From assembly GCA_014237395.1 (NCBI GenBank), contig JABZFP010000018.1, forward strand, positions 186,001 through 250,000: 64,000 nucleotides of DNA. Direction: 5' to 3'. Numbering within the stretch: position 1 is the first letter of the stretch; every line of letters begins with the position of its first letter. Both the position numbers and the translations under genes were made by a program. This stretch comes from Desulfobacteraceae bacterium (lineage in GTDB: Bacteria; Desulfobacterota; Desulfobacteria; Desulfobacterales; UBA5852). Below, piece after piece: positions 1-9,186 of the stretch. The notes under the pieces are model-generated. The model was given only the letters and a program-made list of their open reading frames with translations. It was not told where the DNA came from and made no database searches.

Positions 1-1
1 C

Positions 2-649
2 AAATGGATTGTTTGGAGGATGGACGGTGGACTGACCATGCTCACCCACCTGCGGATGACCGGTCGTTTTCACCTGACGGCCCCGGGAGCGGCCTATGGC
101 AAGCACGACCACGTGGCCTTTACCATCGATGGAAAGCGGCAGTTGCGATACCATGACACCCGCAAATTCGGCCGTTTCTATCTCCCGGACGGCACGGCCA
201 TGCTCGACCGCCTGGGACCGGAACCCCTGTCCCGACAGTTTACCGCCCGTAAACTCGTTAAACGACTGGCAGCGCACCGCCGCCAGCTCAAACCCTTACT
301 GCTGGACCAGCACTTCCTGGCCGGTCTGGGCAATATCTATGTGGATGAAGCCTTATGGGATGCCGGCCTCCATCCCACCCGGGCATCGGACGGATTGACC
401 GACGCCGAAGTCCGTCGCCTGCACCGCGCCATCCGTAAAGTGCTCCGGCGCGGGTTGCGCAACCTGGGCACCACGCTGGGAACCGGCGAAACCACCTTTT
501 ACTCCGTTGCCGGCCATCGGGGCCGCAACCGGGACGAACTCAAGGTCTTCCGCCGCAACGGTGAACCCTGCCCGCGCTGCCGGAAGGTCATCACCCGTCT
601 TGTGGTCGGGCAACGCAGCACCCATATTTGCGAGGTCTGCCAGAAGTAA
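2..649 (+). CDS. mutM: Formamidopyrimidine-DNA glycosylase, 3' part (5' end outside window)
   Basis: This is a base-excision-repair glycosylase/AP lyase that removes oxidised purines such as 8-oxoguanine. The reading frame is open from the window edge, and the N-terminal PELPE-type segment with the catalytic proline lies upstream of the window. Visible hallmarks are the THLRMTGRF segment, the HDTRKFGRF block, the helix-two-turn-helix region with LAGLGNIYVDEALW, and a C-terminal zinc finger made of CPRC and CEVC. About 215 residues are present of a usual 270. It ends 62 bases before the methyltransferase gene. Family assignment is secure; Fpg rather than Nei follows from the LGNIYVDEALW block and the zinc finger. 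Confidence 0.95.
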   Translation, partial: KWIVWRMDGGLTMLTHLRMTGRFHLTAPGAAYGKHDHVAFTIDGKRQLRYHDTRKFGRFYLPDGTAMLDRLGPEPLSRQFTARKLVKRLAAHRRQLKPLLLDQHFLAGLGNIYVDEALWDAGLHPTRASDGLTDAEVRRLHRAIRKVLRRGLRNLGTTLGTGETTFYSVAGHRGRNRDELKVFRRNGEPCPRCRKVITRLVVGQRSTHICEVCQK

Positions 650-711
650 TCCCTCTCGCTGCATAAAAACGGCCAACGGTAAAACCACTTACACCGAATG
701 GAGAGAATGCG

Positions 712-1326
712 ATGTCTGAAATGATGGCGAAGCCTGAAGCGTATTTCCGCAGGATGCTGCCAAAACGCAGTGCCCTGCTGCACGCCCTGGAGGAAGAAGC
801 CCGTCGGGAAGAGATCCCCATCGTTGGTCCGGTGGTGGGAGAATTACTCTATGTGCTGGCGCGCGCCACGGGTGCCGCCCGCATTCTGGAACTGGGAACC
901 GCCACCGGATACTCCGCGATTTTCCTGGCGGAAGCCTGTGCCGCCACCGGAGGTCACCTGACGGCGATGGAGGTGGACGAAACCATGGCCCGACGGGCCG
1001 CCGCGAACCTCGCAAGCGCGGGGCTTACACAATGGGCCGAGGTAAAATGTGTCAATGCGCTGGAAGAAATGGCCCGGATAGTGGAACCGTTGGATTTTAT
1101 TTTCATGGATATCGAGAAGGAAGACTACCTGACGATGCTGCCGCACTGCGCTCGTGTGTTGCGAACCGGCGGTTTTCTGCTGGCGGACAATGTGGGGTTT
1201 GCGGATGCCGATGCCTTCAATCGCGCCATCGTCAAAGACCCGGCGTGGCGAACGGTCAGTTTATTCGCTTTTCTCCCGGAGCACTCCCCCGAAAAGGATG
1301 GCCTGTGTCTTGCGGTACGCGTCTGA
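712..1326 (+). CDS. SAM-dependent O-methyltransferase (class I, COMT-like family)
   Basis: The 204-residue protein is a predicted soluble O-methyltransferase. ILELGTATGYSAIFLAEA around residue 60 is the glycine-rich SAM-binding motif I, an acidic residue follows in AMEVDE, and FIFMDIEKEDY matches the metal/substrate-side motif of the small catechol-type O-methyltransferases. Length is normal for this family (200-220). The ATG follows GGAGAG by eight bases. Substrate cannot be told from sequence. It stands alone between mutM and a minus-strand small gene. Confidence 0.85.
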   Translation: MSEMMAKPEAYFRRMLPKRSALLHALEEEARREEIPIVGPVVGELLYVLARATGAARILELGTATGYSAIFLAEACAATGGHLTAMEVDETMARRAAANLASAGLTQWAEVKCVNALEEMARIVEPLDFIFMDIEKEDYLTMLPHCARVLRTGGFLLADNVGFADADAFNRAIVKDPAWRTVSLFAFLPEHSPEKDGLCLAVRV

Positions 1327-1356
1327 AGCCTGCGATCACCCGTCGAAACTGACGTA

Positions 1357-1617
1357 TCATCCGTTGTCCTCGTGATCCGCCGGTTCAGTTTCCTGGAATG
1401 CATCGCGGCGCTCGCGGTTTCGACGGGGGCTGAAAAAGGGGAAACTGCGGCGGTCACCGCCGTCCCGTCGATGCCGTAACCAGCGGCGCTCAGGAAATGT
1501 ACCGGCCGATGTCCGACCGCGCCGATCGGCTTTTTTCCGCCGGCCTCCCTGGTCCTTGGTTTTCTTGGAATCGCTTTTCAGATCGATCTCGGCAGTTTCA
1601 TGCGGATCCTGTTCCAT
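1357..1617 (-). CDS. Small highly charged protein with repeated RRxxxDRR-type motifs
   Basis: This 86-residue protein is rich in Arg, Lys, Asp and Glu, with repeated arginine pairs spaced before DRR (KKADRRGR, RHRRDGGDRR, RRNRERRD). No enzyme domain, signal peptide or membrane segment is visible. The start is well supported because GGAGGGG lies seven bases upstream of the ATG. Short proteins with RRxGxDRR motifs occur in deltaproteobacteria, but I know of no assigned function. It is convergent with the methyltransferase gene, with 30 bases between the stops. Confidence 0.55.
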   Translation of the reverse strand: MEQDPHETAEIDLKSDSKKTKDQGGRRKKADRRGRTSAGTFPERRWLRHRRDGGDRRSFPFFSPRRNRERRDAFQETEPADHEDNG

Positions 1618-1849
1618 GGCTTTCCCCTCCGGTTAAACACCGGTTACAAGCGCACAGGAGCGGCCGCCCGCAATGGTGATCGTTTTCTAATTTCGTCAGC
1701 GGACGACGTCCCGTCTCAAACAATACCACCACACCTCTATAATAGACAAACATTATATAAAATCAACAAGTTGCTTTGTTTAATGTGATTTTTAACAATA
1801 TTTTCAATTAGTTACCATTTTCTATCCACAGCCTGACACAGTTCTGCTC

Positions 1850-1880
1850 TTGACAGGAATAGGACTGCCCGTTGTATAGA
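1850..1880 (+). promoter_or_regulatory. Candidate sigma70 promoter of the peptide-import operon
   Basis: TTGACA at 1850-1855 is followed after 19 bases by TATAGA at 1875-1880 (or TGTATA after 17 bases), about 100 bases upstream of the binding-protein start. It lies in an AT-rich stretch (about 1690-1890) that holds no gene. The assignment is from consensus match only. Confidence 0.35.
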
Positions 1881-1978
1881 ATAGCCCTTCACCGTTCGGT
1901 TCCCCCGTTTAGCACCGGTCACCGTGAATAATCTCGGTGGCCCGCATTGCGAAACCCTTTTCCAACAGGAGGTTTGCC

Positions 1979-3562
1979 ATGAAAAGATGGTTTGCATTCG
2001 TTCTGGTACTGGTGGTCGCGTTTTCCGCAACTCCCGCAACCGCCGCCACGCCCGCTGATACCCTTGTCATGGCGTGGCAGTTCGATGACATTATTACCCT
2101 CGATCCCGCGGAAATCTTCGAGTTCTCCGGTGCGGAATATGCCGGTAACACCTATGACCGCCTGATCGGCTATGAGGTGGACGACGTCAGTAAAATCTAT
2201 GGCGTCGCGGCGGAAAGCTGGACGGTGTCGCCGGACGGCAAGACCTATACTTTCAAGATCCGCAACGGGATTACCTTTGCTTCGGGCAATCCCTTGACCG
2301 CTGAAGATGTGGCCTTTTCCCTCCAGCGCACCGTCATTTTGGACAAATCCCCAGCCTTCATCCTGGGGCAATTCGGCTTCACCGCCGATAATGTGCGCGA
2401 CCAGATCCGGGCCGTCGATGCCAATACCGTCACCATCGAAACCGACCAGGCCTACGCTCCGACCTTTGTGCTCTATTGCCTGACCGCCACGGTGGGCTCG
2501 GTGGTGGACAAAAAGGAAGTCATGGCCCATGAAAAAGATGGTGATCTGGGCCATGCCTGGCTGCGGACCAATTACGCCGGTTCAGGCCCCTTCAAACTGA
2601 ACCAATGGAAGGCCAGTGAACTTCTCATCCTGGATGCCAACCAAGCCTACTGGGACGGCGCCCCAACCTTGAAACGCGTCATCATCCGCCACATTGCCGA
2701 ACAGGCCACCCAGCGGTTGTTAGTGGAAAAAGGCGATATCGACATTGCCCGCAACCTCGGCCCCGATCAGATCAAAGGTCTGGAAGGCAACCCGGAGGTG
2801 CGTATTCATTCCTCCCCCAAAGGCGGCATTTTCTACCTCGGTCTCAACCAGAAACACGAGGCCCTCCAGAAACCCCAGGTGCGCCAGGCCCTGAAATACC
2901 TCGTGGATTACGACGGCATCGCCAACACGATCCTGAAAGGAAGCATGGAACCGCATCAGGCTTTTCTGCCCAAAGGATTCCTGGGGGCGCTGGAAGACAA
3001 ACCCTTCAAATTGGACCCGGAAAAAGCAAAGCAACTGCTGGCCGAAGCCGGCTATCCCAACGGCCTGACCCTCACAATGGATACCCGCAACAACTTCCCG
3101 ACCCTTGACATGGCCCAGGCCATCCAGTCCACCTTCGCGCTGGGCGGTGTCAAACTGGAAATCATTCCCATGGACGGCAAGCAGGCCCTGACCAAATACC
3201 GGGCCCGCAACCACGAAATCTATATCGGCCGCTGGGGACCGGACTACCAGGATCCCCACACCAATGCCGACACCTTTGCTAAAAATGTAGACAACGCCGA
3301 CGATGCCAAGGCCAAACCCCTGGCCTGGCGCAACGCATGGGACATCCCGGAGATGAGCAAGAAGACGGACGCGGCGGTGAAAGAAAGCGATCCGGAAAAA
3401 CGCGCCCAGATGTACCTGGAACTCCAACGCGAGCACCAGCAGACCTCGCCCTTCGTGATCATGTTCCAGGACATCGAAGTGGCCGCCGAGCGGTCGAACG
3501 TGAAGGGCTTTGTCCTCGGCCCCAGCTTCGACAGCAATTTTTACCGGGGCGTTACCAAATAA
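1979..3562 (+). CDS. Peptide ABC transporter, periplasmic substrate-binding protein (family 5)
   Basis: This is the extracytoplasmic solute receptor of a DppABCDF/OppABCDF-type importer. It starts with a clear signal peptide (KRW, a hydrophobic run, then ATPATAA before the mature protein) and has about 527 residues, the usual length for SBP family 5. LTAEDVAFSLQR and the early RLIGYE block are typical of DppA/OppA proteins. An in-frame start 14 codons upstream was rejected because AGGAGG sits seven bases before the ATG at 1979 and the signal peptide begins there. It is the first gene of a five-gene operon. Confidence 0.9.
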   Translation: MKRWFAFVLVLVVAFSATPATAATPADTLVMAWQFDDIITLDPAEIFEFSGAEYAGNTYDRLIGYEVDDVSKIYGVAAESWTVSPDGKTYTFKIRNGITFASGNPLTAEDVAFSLQRTVILDKSPAFILGQFGFTADNVRDQIRAVDANTVTIETDQAYAPTFVLYCLTATVGSVVDKKEVMAHEKDGDLGHAWLRTNYAGSGPFKLNQWKASELLILDANQAYWDGAPTLKRVIIRHIAEQATQRLLVEKGDIDIARNLGPDQIKGLEGNPEVRIHSSPKGGIFYLGLNQKHEALQKPQVRQALKYLVDYDGIANTILKGSMEPHQAFLPKGFLGALEDKPFKLDPEKAKQLLAEAGYPNGLTLTMDTRNNFPTLDMAQAIQSTFALGGVKLEIIPMDGKQALTKYRARNHEIYIGRWGPDYQDPHTNADTFAKNVDNADDAKAKPLAWRNAWDIPEMSKKTDAAVKESDPEKRAQMYLELQREHQQTSPFVIMFQDIEVAAERSNVKGFVLGPSFDSNFYRGVTK

Positions 3563-3565
3563 TCT

Positions 3566-4618
3566 ATGGGACCTCGTTCCCAGACATCCGCGCAGGGCAA
3601 CCGCGCCTGGCGATACGGCCGAAAACTGTCGGCCCTGATCGCATCGGTTGCCCTGACGTTTGTGGGGCTGCTCTTTGTTACCTTTCTGATCGGCCGGGTG
3701 GTGCCCATCGACCCCGTGCTGGCAGCGGTGGGCGATCGCGCCCCGGCCGAAGTGTATGAGCGGGTCCGCATCGAATTGGGCCTGCACCTGCCCCTTTATC
3801 AGCAATTTTTTGTTTACATTGCCAAGGTGTTCCAGGGCGATTTCGGGCGATCCATTCTTACCGCCAACCCTGTCACAAGCGATATTCTGCGCGTTTTCCC
3901 GGCCACCCTGGAACTGGCCACGGCCGCCACGTTTTTCGGTATCCTTCTGGGCATTCCCATGGGCGTCATCGGTGCCGTGCACCAGGGCCGCTGGCCGGAC
4001 CAGGTGCTCCGGGTGGTGGGTCTCTTCGGCTATTCGGTACCCGTCTTCTGGTTGGGCCTGATGGGGCTGCTACTGTTCTATGGGCGCCTGGACTGGGTGC
4101 CCGGCCCCGGGCGGCTGGACGTCTTCTACGAAGGCCTGCTGACCCCGACCACCGGTGTCATCCTGATTGACAGCGCCCTGGCCGGCGAATGGGACATCTT
4201 CCGCAATGCCCTGGCCCACATCACCCTGCCGGCCGCCATCCTCGGCTACTTCAGCCTGGCCTATATCAGTCGCATGACCCGCAGTTTCATGCTGGAGCAG
4301 CTCAGCCAGGAATACATCACCACGGCGCGGGTCAAAGGCGTGAGCGAGCGTGCCGTTATCTGGCGGCACGCCCTCGGCAATGTCCGCATCCCGCTGGTCA
4401 CCGTGATTGCGCTGAGCTACGGCAACCTGCTGGAAGGATCGGTTCTCACCGAAACGGTTTTCGCCTGGCCGGGCCTGGGCTTCTACCTGACACAATCCCT
4501 GCTTAGCGCAGACATGAACGCCGTACTGGGCGGCACCATTGTCGTCGGCACTGTGTTTATCGGTATCAACCTCCTTTCCGACGCCCTTTACCGGCTCATG
4601 GACCCCCGTGCCCGATGA
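3566..4618 (+). CDS. Peptide ABC transporter permease, DppB type
   Basis: This 350-residue inner-membrane protein has about six transmembrane segments. The C-terminal half carries the EAA-type loop (ITTARVKGVSERAVIWRHALGN) that contacts the ATPases, and the N-terminal TFLIGRVVPIDP region is typical of DppB/OppB. It begins three bases after the binding-protein stop and overlaps the next permease by four bases (ATGA), so translation is probably coupled. Confidence 0.9.
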   Translation: MGPRSQTSAQGNRAWRYGRKLSALIASVALTFVGLLFVTFLIGRVVPIDPVLAAVGDRAPAEVYERVRIELGLHLPLYQQFFVYIAKVFQGDFGRSILTANPVTSDILRVFPATLELATAATFFGILLGIPMGVIGAVHQGRWPDQVLRVVGLFGYSVPVFWLGLMGLLLFYGRLDWVPGPGRLDVFYEGLLTPTTGVILIDSALAGEWDIFRNALAHITLPAAILGYFSLAYISRMTRSFMLEQLSQEYITTARVKGVSERAVIWRHALGNVRIPLVTVIALSYGNLLEGSVLTETVFAWPGLGFYLTQSLLSADMNAVLGGTIVVGTVFIGINLLSDALYRLMDPRAR

Positions 4619-5556
4619 CAACCCAAGTCAAATACACGACACCTGAGGGACAAGGCGGGCGCTATCATCGCTGGCTATTGGCAAGCGCGCCCCGGTCCCG
4701 CTATCAGGCGCGACTGGGGCGGGCCTATCAGGCCTGGCTGACCTTCAGACAGAATCGGCTGGCCGTGATCGGACTGGGCATCATCATCGCATTAGTGGCC
4801 GCCGCCGCCCTGGCCCCGATCATCGCGCCTTACCCGCCCAACGCACCGGACCTGTCGATACGGCTGGCACCCATGTCCGCCGAACATTGGCTGGGAACGG
4901 ATGAACTGGGGCGTGACATCCTTTCCCGCATTATCCACGGGTCACGGCTGACCCTGTACGTCATCGTCCTGGTGGCCATCATCGCCGCGCCGGTCGGGCT
5001 TCTGATCGGCACCGTTGCCGGATACGCCGGCGGATGGCTGGATATGGTGCTGATGCGGATCACGGATATTTTTCTGGCCTTTCCGAAACTCATCCTGGCC
5101 CTGGCGTTCGTGGCAGCCCTTGGGCCGGGCATCGAAAACGCCATCATCGCCATCGCCATCACGGCCTGGCCCCCCTACGCCCGTATTGCACGGGCGGAAA
5201 CCATTACGATACGCAACGCCGATTTCATCAAAGCCGCCCGGCTGCAGGGCGCCGGCCCGGCCCGGTTGATCTGGGGCCACGTGATGCCGCTGTGCCTATC
5301 CTCCCTTATCGTCCGCGTCACCCTCGATATGGCCGGTATCATTCTCACCGCCGCCGGTCTGGGCTTTCTGGGTCTGGGCGCCCAGCCGCCGCTGCCGGAG
5401 TGGGGCGCCATGATTTCCAGTGGCCGTAAATTCATGCTCGATCAGTGGTGGGTGGCCGCCATGCCCGGAATCGCCATTTTTGTGGTCAGTCTCGGGTTCA
5501 ATCTGCTGGGGGACGGACTGCGGGATGTGCTGGACCCCAAAGCGGAGGGCCAATAG
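4615..5556 (+). CDS. Peptide ABC transporter permease, DppC type
   Basis: This 313-residue permease is the second channel subunit. The N-terminal part has the OppC/DppC pattern: a first membrane segment near residue 45, then APYPPNAPDL and HWLGTDELGRDILSRII. The EAA loop is FIKAARLQGAGPARLIWGHV near residue 205. Its start overlaps the DppB stop by four bases, and its TAG stop is directly followed by the ATG of the ATPase gene. Confidence 0.9.
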   Translation: MTTQVKYTTPEGQGGRYHRWLLASAPRSRYQARLGRAYQAWLTFRQNRLAVIGLGIIIALVAAAALAPIIAPYPPNAPDLSIRLAPMSAEHWLGTDELGRDILSRIIHGSRLTLYVIVLVAIIAAPVGLLIGTVAGYAGGWLDMVLMRITDIFLAFPKLILALAFVAALGPGIENAIIAIAITAWPPYARIARAETITIRNADFIKAARLQGAGPARLIWGHVMPLCLSSLIVRVTLDMAGIILTAAGLGFLGLGAQPPLPEWGAMISSGRKFMLDQWWVAAMPGIAIFVVSLGFNLLGDGLRDVLDPKAEGQ

Positions 5557-6399
5557 ATGACGGCGCTGCTGGATGTCGAAAATCTGCACGTTACCTTCCG
5601 AACCCGGAAAGAGACGGTTGAAGCGGTCCGTGGGGTGAGCTTCGCCATGGGACGCGAAAAAATCGGTATTGTCGGCGAATCGGGTTCGGGAAAATCCGTT
5701 ACCTGCCGCGCCCTTCTGGGGCTGGTGCGACCGCCGGGCACCGTAACCGCCGATCACCTCCTGTTCGACGGCGTCGAACTGCGGCAGGCCGACCCCCGCC
5801 ATATGCGGGCGATCCGGGGCCGCCGGATATCCATGGTGATGCAGGATCCGAAGTATTCCCTGAACCCGGTCATGACGGTCGGCGACCAGATTGCCGAAGC
5901 CTACCGGATTCATGCCCGGGCCTCCCAGGCGGAGGCACGGCGGAAAACCATTGAAATGCTCGAAGCGGTGCGCATCCGCCGGCCCGAGCAGGTCTATGAC
6001 ACCTATCCCCACGAAGTTTCCGGCGGTATGGGACAACGCATCATGGTCGCCATGATGTTGATCCCGGGGCCGGACCTGTTGATCGCCGACGAGCCGACCT
6101 CCGCCCTGGACGTCACGGTTCAACTCCAGTTGCTGGCCATCATGGACGACCTGGTGCAGCAGCGCGGCATGGGACTCATTTTTATCAGCCACGACCTCAA
6201 CCTGGTGGCCTCCTTCTGTGATCGCATCATCATCATGTACGCCGGCCGCATTATGGAAACATGCAACGCGGCCGAACTGCACAATGCCCAACACCCCTAT
6301 ACACAGGGCCTCATGAACTGCCTGCCCCAAATCGACACGCCCCCCGGCAAGCTACCTGTTCTCCAACGAGATCCGGCCTGGCAGGATGGCTCGTTATGA
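5557..6399 (+). CDS. Peptide ABC transporter ATPase, DppD type
   Basis: This is a cytoplasmic ATPase subunit. Walker A is GESGSGKSV, the signature is VSGGMGQR, Walker B is LLIADEPTSALD, and the switch histidine is in ISHDLN. At 280 residues it is shorter than typical DppD (320-330) because the C-terminal oligopeptide-type extension is reduced to a short LMNCLPQID tail. The signature is VSGGM rather than LSGGQ, which is common in the D subunits. Its stop overlaps the next start by four bases. Confidence 0.9.
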   Translation: MTALLDVENLHVTFRTRKETVEAVRGVSFAMGREKIGIVGESGSGKSVTCRALLGLVRPPGTVTADHLLFDGVELRQADPRHMRAIRGRRISMVMQDPKYSLNPVMTVGDQIAEAYRIHARASQAEARRKTIEMLEAVRIRRPEQVYDTYPHEVSGGMGQRIMVAMMLIPGPDLLIADEPTSALDVTVQLQLLAIMDDLVQQRGMGLIFISHDLNLVASFCDRIIIMYAGRIMETCNAAELHNAQHPYTQGLMNCLPQIDTPPGKLPVLQRDPAWQDGSL

Positions 6400-7184
6400 T
6401 CACCGTCCGCGATCTCAGCGTCACCTTCGGCCGGGGACGCCGCGCCGTGCCGGCAGTGCAACGTGTTTCCTTTGCGGTGGAAGCCGGAGGGTTGTACGGT
6501 ATCGTGGGCGAGTCGGGATCCGGCAAGTCTACGATCTTAAATGTTCTCAGTGGCCTGAATCGACGGTGGCGCGGCTCGGTCACCATCGATGGCGACCGGC
6601 AGGCCATGCAAAGAGACCTCGCCTTCCATAAAAAGGTGCAGATGGTGTTCCAGGACCCCTACGGGTCTCTCCACCCCCGTCACACCGTGGACCGCATCCT
6701 TTCCGAGCCCGTGGCCATCCACCGGCTGGGCCAGTCGGCCGCCCGCGTCGTGAAAGCCCTTGAGGAAGTCGGGCTGGGTCCCGAGTTTCGATTCCGCTAC
6801 CCGCATCAGCTCTCGGGCGGTCAACGCCAGCGGGTGGCCGTGGCCCGGGCCCTGATCCTCGAGCCGCGCATTTTGCTGTTGGATGAGCCCACCTCCGCCC
6901 TGGATGTTTCGGTCCAGGCCGAGGTGCTCAATCTCCTGACGGGTCTGCACCAACGGCGCAACTTGACCTATATTCTGGTCAGTCACAACCTGGCCGTGGT
7001 CGCCCACATGTGCCGCCGCATTGCCGTCATGAATCGCGGTGTTATCATAGAGGAACTGGGGGTCGAAACCCTGCGGGACCGCTCGCCGCAGCATCCGTAT
7101 ACACGCCAGCTGCTCAGCGCCAGCCTGGGATACGACCGGCAAGCCGTCGCGATGCTGGAAGAATTCGACATGGATGCTTACTGA
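6396..7184 (+). CDS. Peptide ABC transporter ATPase, DppF type
   Basis: This is the second ATPase, about 262 residues. Walker A is GESGSGKST, the signature is LSGGQRQRV, Walker B is ILLLDEPTSALD, and the switch histidine is in VSHNL. The frame is open further upstream, but the start at 6396 is chosen because it forms an ATGA overlap with the DppD stop and gives the standard N-terminus of an ABC ATPase (ITVRDLSVTFGRG). It closes the transporter operon. A hairpin repeat follows 48 bases later, before the dipeptidase gene. Confidence 0.88.
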   Translation: MITVRDLSVTFGRGRRAVPAVQRVSFAVEAGGLYGIVGESGSGKSTILNVLSGLNRRWRGSVTIDGDRQAMQRDLAFHKKVQMVFQDPYGSLHPRHTVDRILSEPVAIHRLGQSAARVVKALEEVGLGPEFRFRYPHQLSGGQRQRVAVARALILEPRILLLDEPTSALDVSVQAEVLNLLTGLHQRRNLTYILVSHNLAVVAHMCRRIAVMNRGVIIEELGVETLRDRSPQHPYTRQLLSASLGYDRQAVAMLEEFDMDAY

Positions 7185-7232
7185 AGGTTTCGAGAAAGAA
7201 AAGATGATGGACTCGCAAAAAGTCCGATTTCA

Positions 7233-7354
7233 GACGGTTTTGTAAGAAGTTCGAGATACGGCTTGCGAATCCCGAGGAGCGAGGCGTACTTATCGTACGC
7301 CGCAGTGACGAGGGATACGCGTAACGCCGATATCAGACTTCTTACGAGACCGTC
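7233..7354. repeat. Interspersed hairpin element, copy A (122 bp)
   Basis: The outer arms at 7233-7250 and 7337-7354 pair over 18 bases with two T/G wobbles. An inner hairpin GGCGTAC/GTACGCC lies at 7283-7301. The core blocks GAGGCGTAC and GTACGCCGCAG recur in copies at 32945, 42179 (inverted) and 49801. It lies between the transporter operon and the dipeptidase gene, 24 bases before the latter's ATG. Confidence 0.85.
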
Positions 7355-7377
7355 AAAGATAAACGGGAGAGCTTAGC

Positions 7378-8409
7378 ATGGACCGTAAACTGGCCCGAAG
7401 AGTCGCCGACCTTCACCAGCAGGCCTTCACCATCGACGCCCACTTCGACCTTCCGTGGGATGTTGCTAACCAGCGCGATCGCGGAAAGGAAAAGGTCATT
7501 GCCTCCCAGTATCTCGACCGCTTCCGGAAAGGCGGGTTCAACCTTATCGTATCCGCCATTTTCATCGAAAATTACTTCCTGCCGGAAATGGGCCTGCGCA
7601 AGGCGCTGGGACAAATCAGCCACATCGCCGAAGAATTGGATGACCTTTCCGACGCCGTACACCTGTGCCGCAGCCTGGAAGACATCCGACATTTGCGTTC
7701 AAACGGCCGTATCGGGCTGCTGCTCTCGCTGGAAGGCGCCGATCCGTTGCAAAACGACTTGAACCTCCTGCGGGTGTTTTACGATTTGGGCGTCCGGGGG
7801 CTCGGCCTGACCTGGAGCCGGCGCAATTATGCCGCTGACGGCTGTGCCTTCTCCAGCGACGCCAAAGCGCGTCCCTGCGGCCTGACCGACTTCGGGCGGG
7901 CCCTCGTAGAAAAGGCGGAACACCTGGGCATGCTGGTGGATGTGAGCCACGTGAACGAAGCCGGATTCTGGGATGTCATGGACCTGGCAACCAAGCCCGT
8001 CATCGCCTCCCATTCCAACAGCCGTGCCCTGGCCGACACCCCGCGCAACCTGACCGATGATCAGATCACGGCCCTGGCGGCCAAGGGCGGCGTCATGGGC
8101 ATGAATACCATCAGCGCCTTTGTGGGCGATACCTCCCGCAGGCGGGGTGTCGATGATCTCCTGGACCATGTGGATCATATTGCCAAGTTGACCGGCATCG
8201 CACACGTGGGCATCGGTTTCGATTTTTGCAGCGGCTTCAAGGATTACCTGTCCCTGCCCCACGCCCTGGAAACCTACGATGTCCTGCCCGGACACCACCA
8301 CCTGAAAGACTTCACCGCCGGTCTCGTCCAGCGGGGCTACAGCGACGACGATATTCTGAATGTGCTGGGGGGAAACTTTCTGCGCGTCTATGAGCAGGTG
8401 CTGAAATGA
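7378..8409 (+). CDS. Membrane dipeptidase family protein (peptidase M19)
   Basis: This 343-residue zinc metallopeptidase belongs to the renal/membrane dipeptidase family, which cleaves dipeptides, often including D-residues. The metal ligands HFD near residue 22, the bridging glutamate in SLEGAD, and the His of VDVSHVNEAGF and VIASHSNSRAL are all present. No signal peptide or membrane segment is visible, so it is probably cytoplasmic despite the family name. GGGAG precedes the ATG. Placement after a peptide importer suggests that it hydrolyses imported dipeptides. Confidence 0.9.
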   Translation: MDRKLARRVADLHQQAFTIDAHFDLPWDVANQRDRGKEKVIASQYLDRFRKGGFNLIVSAIFIENYFLPEMGLRKALGQISHIAEELDDLSDAVHLCRSLEDIRHLRSNGRIGLLLSLEGADPLQNDLNLLRVFYDLGVRGLGLTWSRRNYAADGCAFSSDAKARPCGLTDFGRALVEKAEHLGMLVDVSHVNEAGFWDVMDLATKPVIASHSNSRALADTPRNLTDDQITALAAKGGVMGMNTISAFVGDTSRRRGVDDLLDHVDHIAKLTGIAHVGIGFDFCSGFKDYLSLPHALETYDVLPGHHHLKDFTAGLVQRGYSDDDILNVLGGNFLRVYEQVLK

Positions 8410-8429
8410 AAGGGAAAGGATTCGAGGAT

Positions 8430-8581
8430 CCGAGGGGTCAAGGGTCCAAGGGAGGAAACACCATAATCGATGACAATAAAGGTTTTAGGCGATGCTATGA
8501 ATAAGGGGTGAAACTGATTTTCTTTGCGAACTATACACAGTGGGGTCTTTTAGTTTTTCACTTGAACCCTTGACCCCTCGG
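8430..8581. repeat. Widely spaced inverted repeat (third repeat family, copy 1)
   Basis: CCGAGGGGTCAAGGGT at 8430-8445 is perfectly complementary to 8566-8581, with 120 bases between. The 15-mer CACTTGAACCCTTGA at 8559-8573 recurs at 11384-11398. It fills the space between the dipeptidase and EVE-protein genes. Confidence 0.7.
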
Positions 8582-8653
8582 CCCCTGATAGGTCCTATTT
8601 ATCGCATCGCGCCAATATCCTGAAACGCTCGCCAAGCGAAAGGAATTTTCGCC

Positions 8654-9124
8654 ATGCCCACCCGCTACTGGCTCATGAAATCCGAACCCGGGGAGTATTC
8701 CCTGGATGACCTGAAAAATGAACCGGACCAGACCGAGCACTGGGATGGGGTGCGCAACTACCAGGCCCGCAACTTCATGCGGGATGACATGCAGGTGGGC
8801 GACGGTGTCCTTTTCTACCACAGCGGGAAAAAGCCGGAGGTGGTCGGCACGGCCCGTGTGGTCCGCACGGGTTACCCGGACCACACGGCCCAGGATCCGA
8901 AAAACAACCACTTCGATCCCAAAAGCACGCCGGAGAATCCTATCTGGTTCATGGTCGACATAAAGTTTGAATCAGAATTCAAGGCACCCATCCCTTTGAA
9001 AACCCTGCGAGACGTTGCAGCCCTAAAAGACATGATTCTCCTGCGCCGCGGCAACCGCCTGTCGGTCATGCCGGTCACCAAAAAAGAATTCGACACCATT
9101 GTGAAACTGGGTGGTAAAAAATAG
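8654..9124 (+). CDS. EVE-domain protein
   Basis: This 156-residue single-domain protein is a clear EVE (PUA-like fold) protein: YWLMKSEPGEYSLDDL at the start, HWDGVRNYQARNFM and GDGVLFYHS in the middle, and PVTKKEFDTIV near the end. EVE domains are thought to recognise modified bases in nucleic acids. The length is typical of the stand-alone family. AAAGGA lies upstream of the ATG. It is monocistronic, with repeats on both sides. Its ligand is not predictable. Confidence 0.9.
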   Translation: MPTRYWLMKSEPGEYSLDDLKNEPDQTEHWDGVRNYQARNFMRDDMQVGDGVLFYHSGKKPEVVGTARVVRTGYPDHTAQDPKNNHFDPKSTPENPIWFMVDIKFESEFKAPIPLKTLRDVAALKDMILLRRGNRLSVMPVTKKEFDTIVKLGGKK

Positions 9125-9186
9125 CCGATCAGAGCAAAATGTGCCATTTGAGGTTTTGGTTTTGCCGTTCCCTTTTGTCATGAGGC

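Noticed and set aside
2720..3982. Long open frame (420 codons) on the strand opposite the peptide-binding-protein gene
   Set aside because: It is antisense to a secure gene, lacks a family and a ribosome site, and is typical of GC-rich antisense frames. The same applies to long antisense frames at 5296-6330, 10066-11250, 26873-28081, 29792-31057, 38865-40349, 50018-51247 and 54851-56236.
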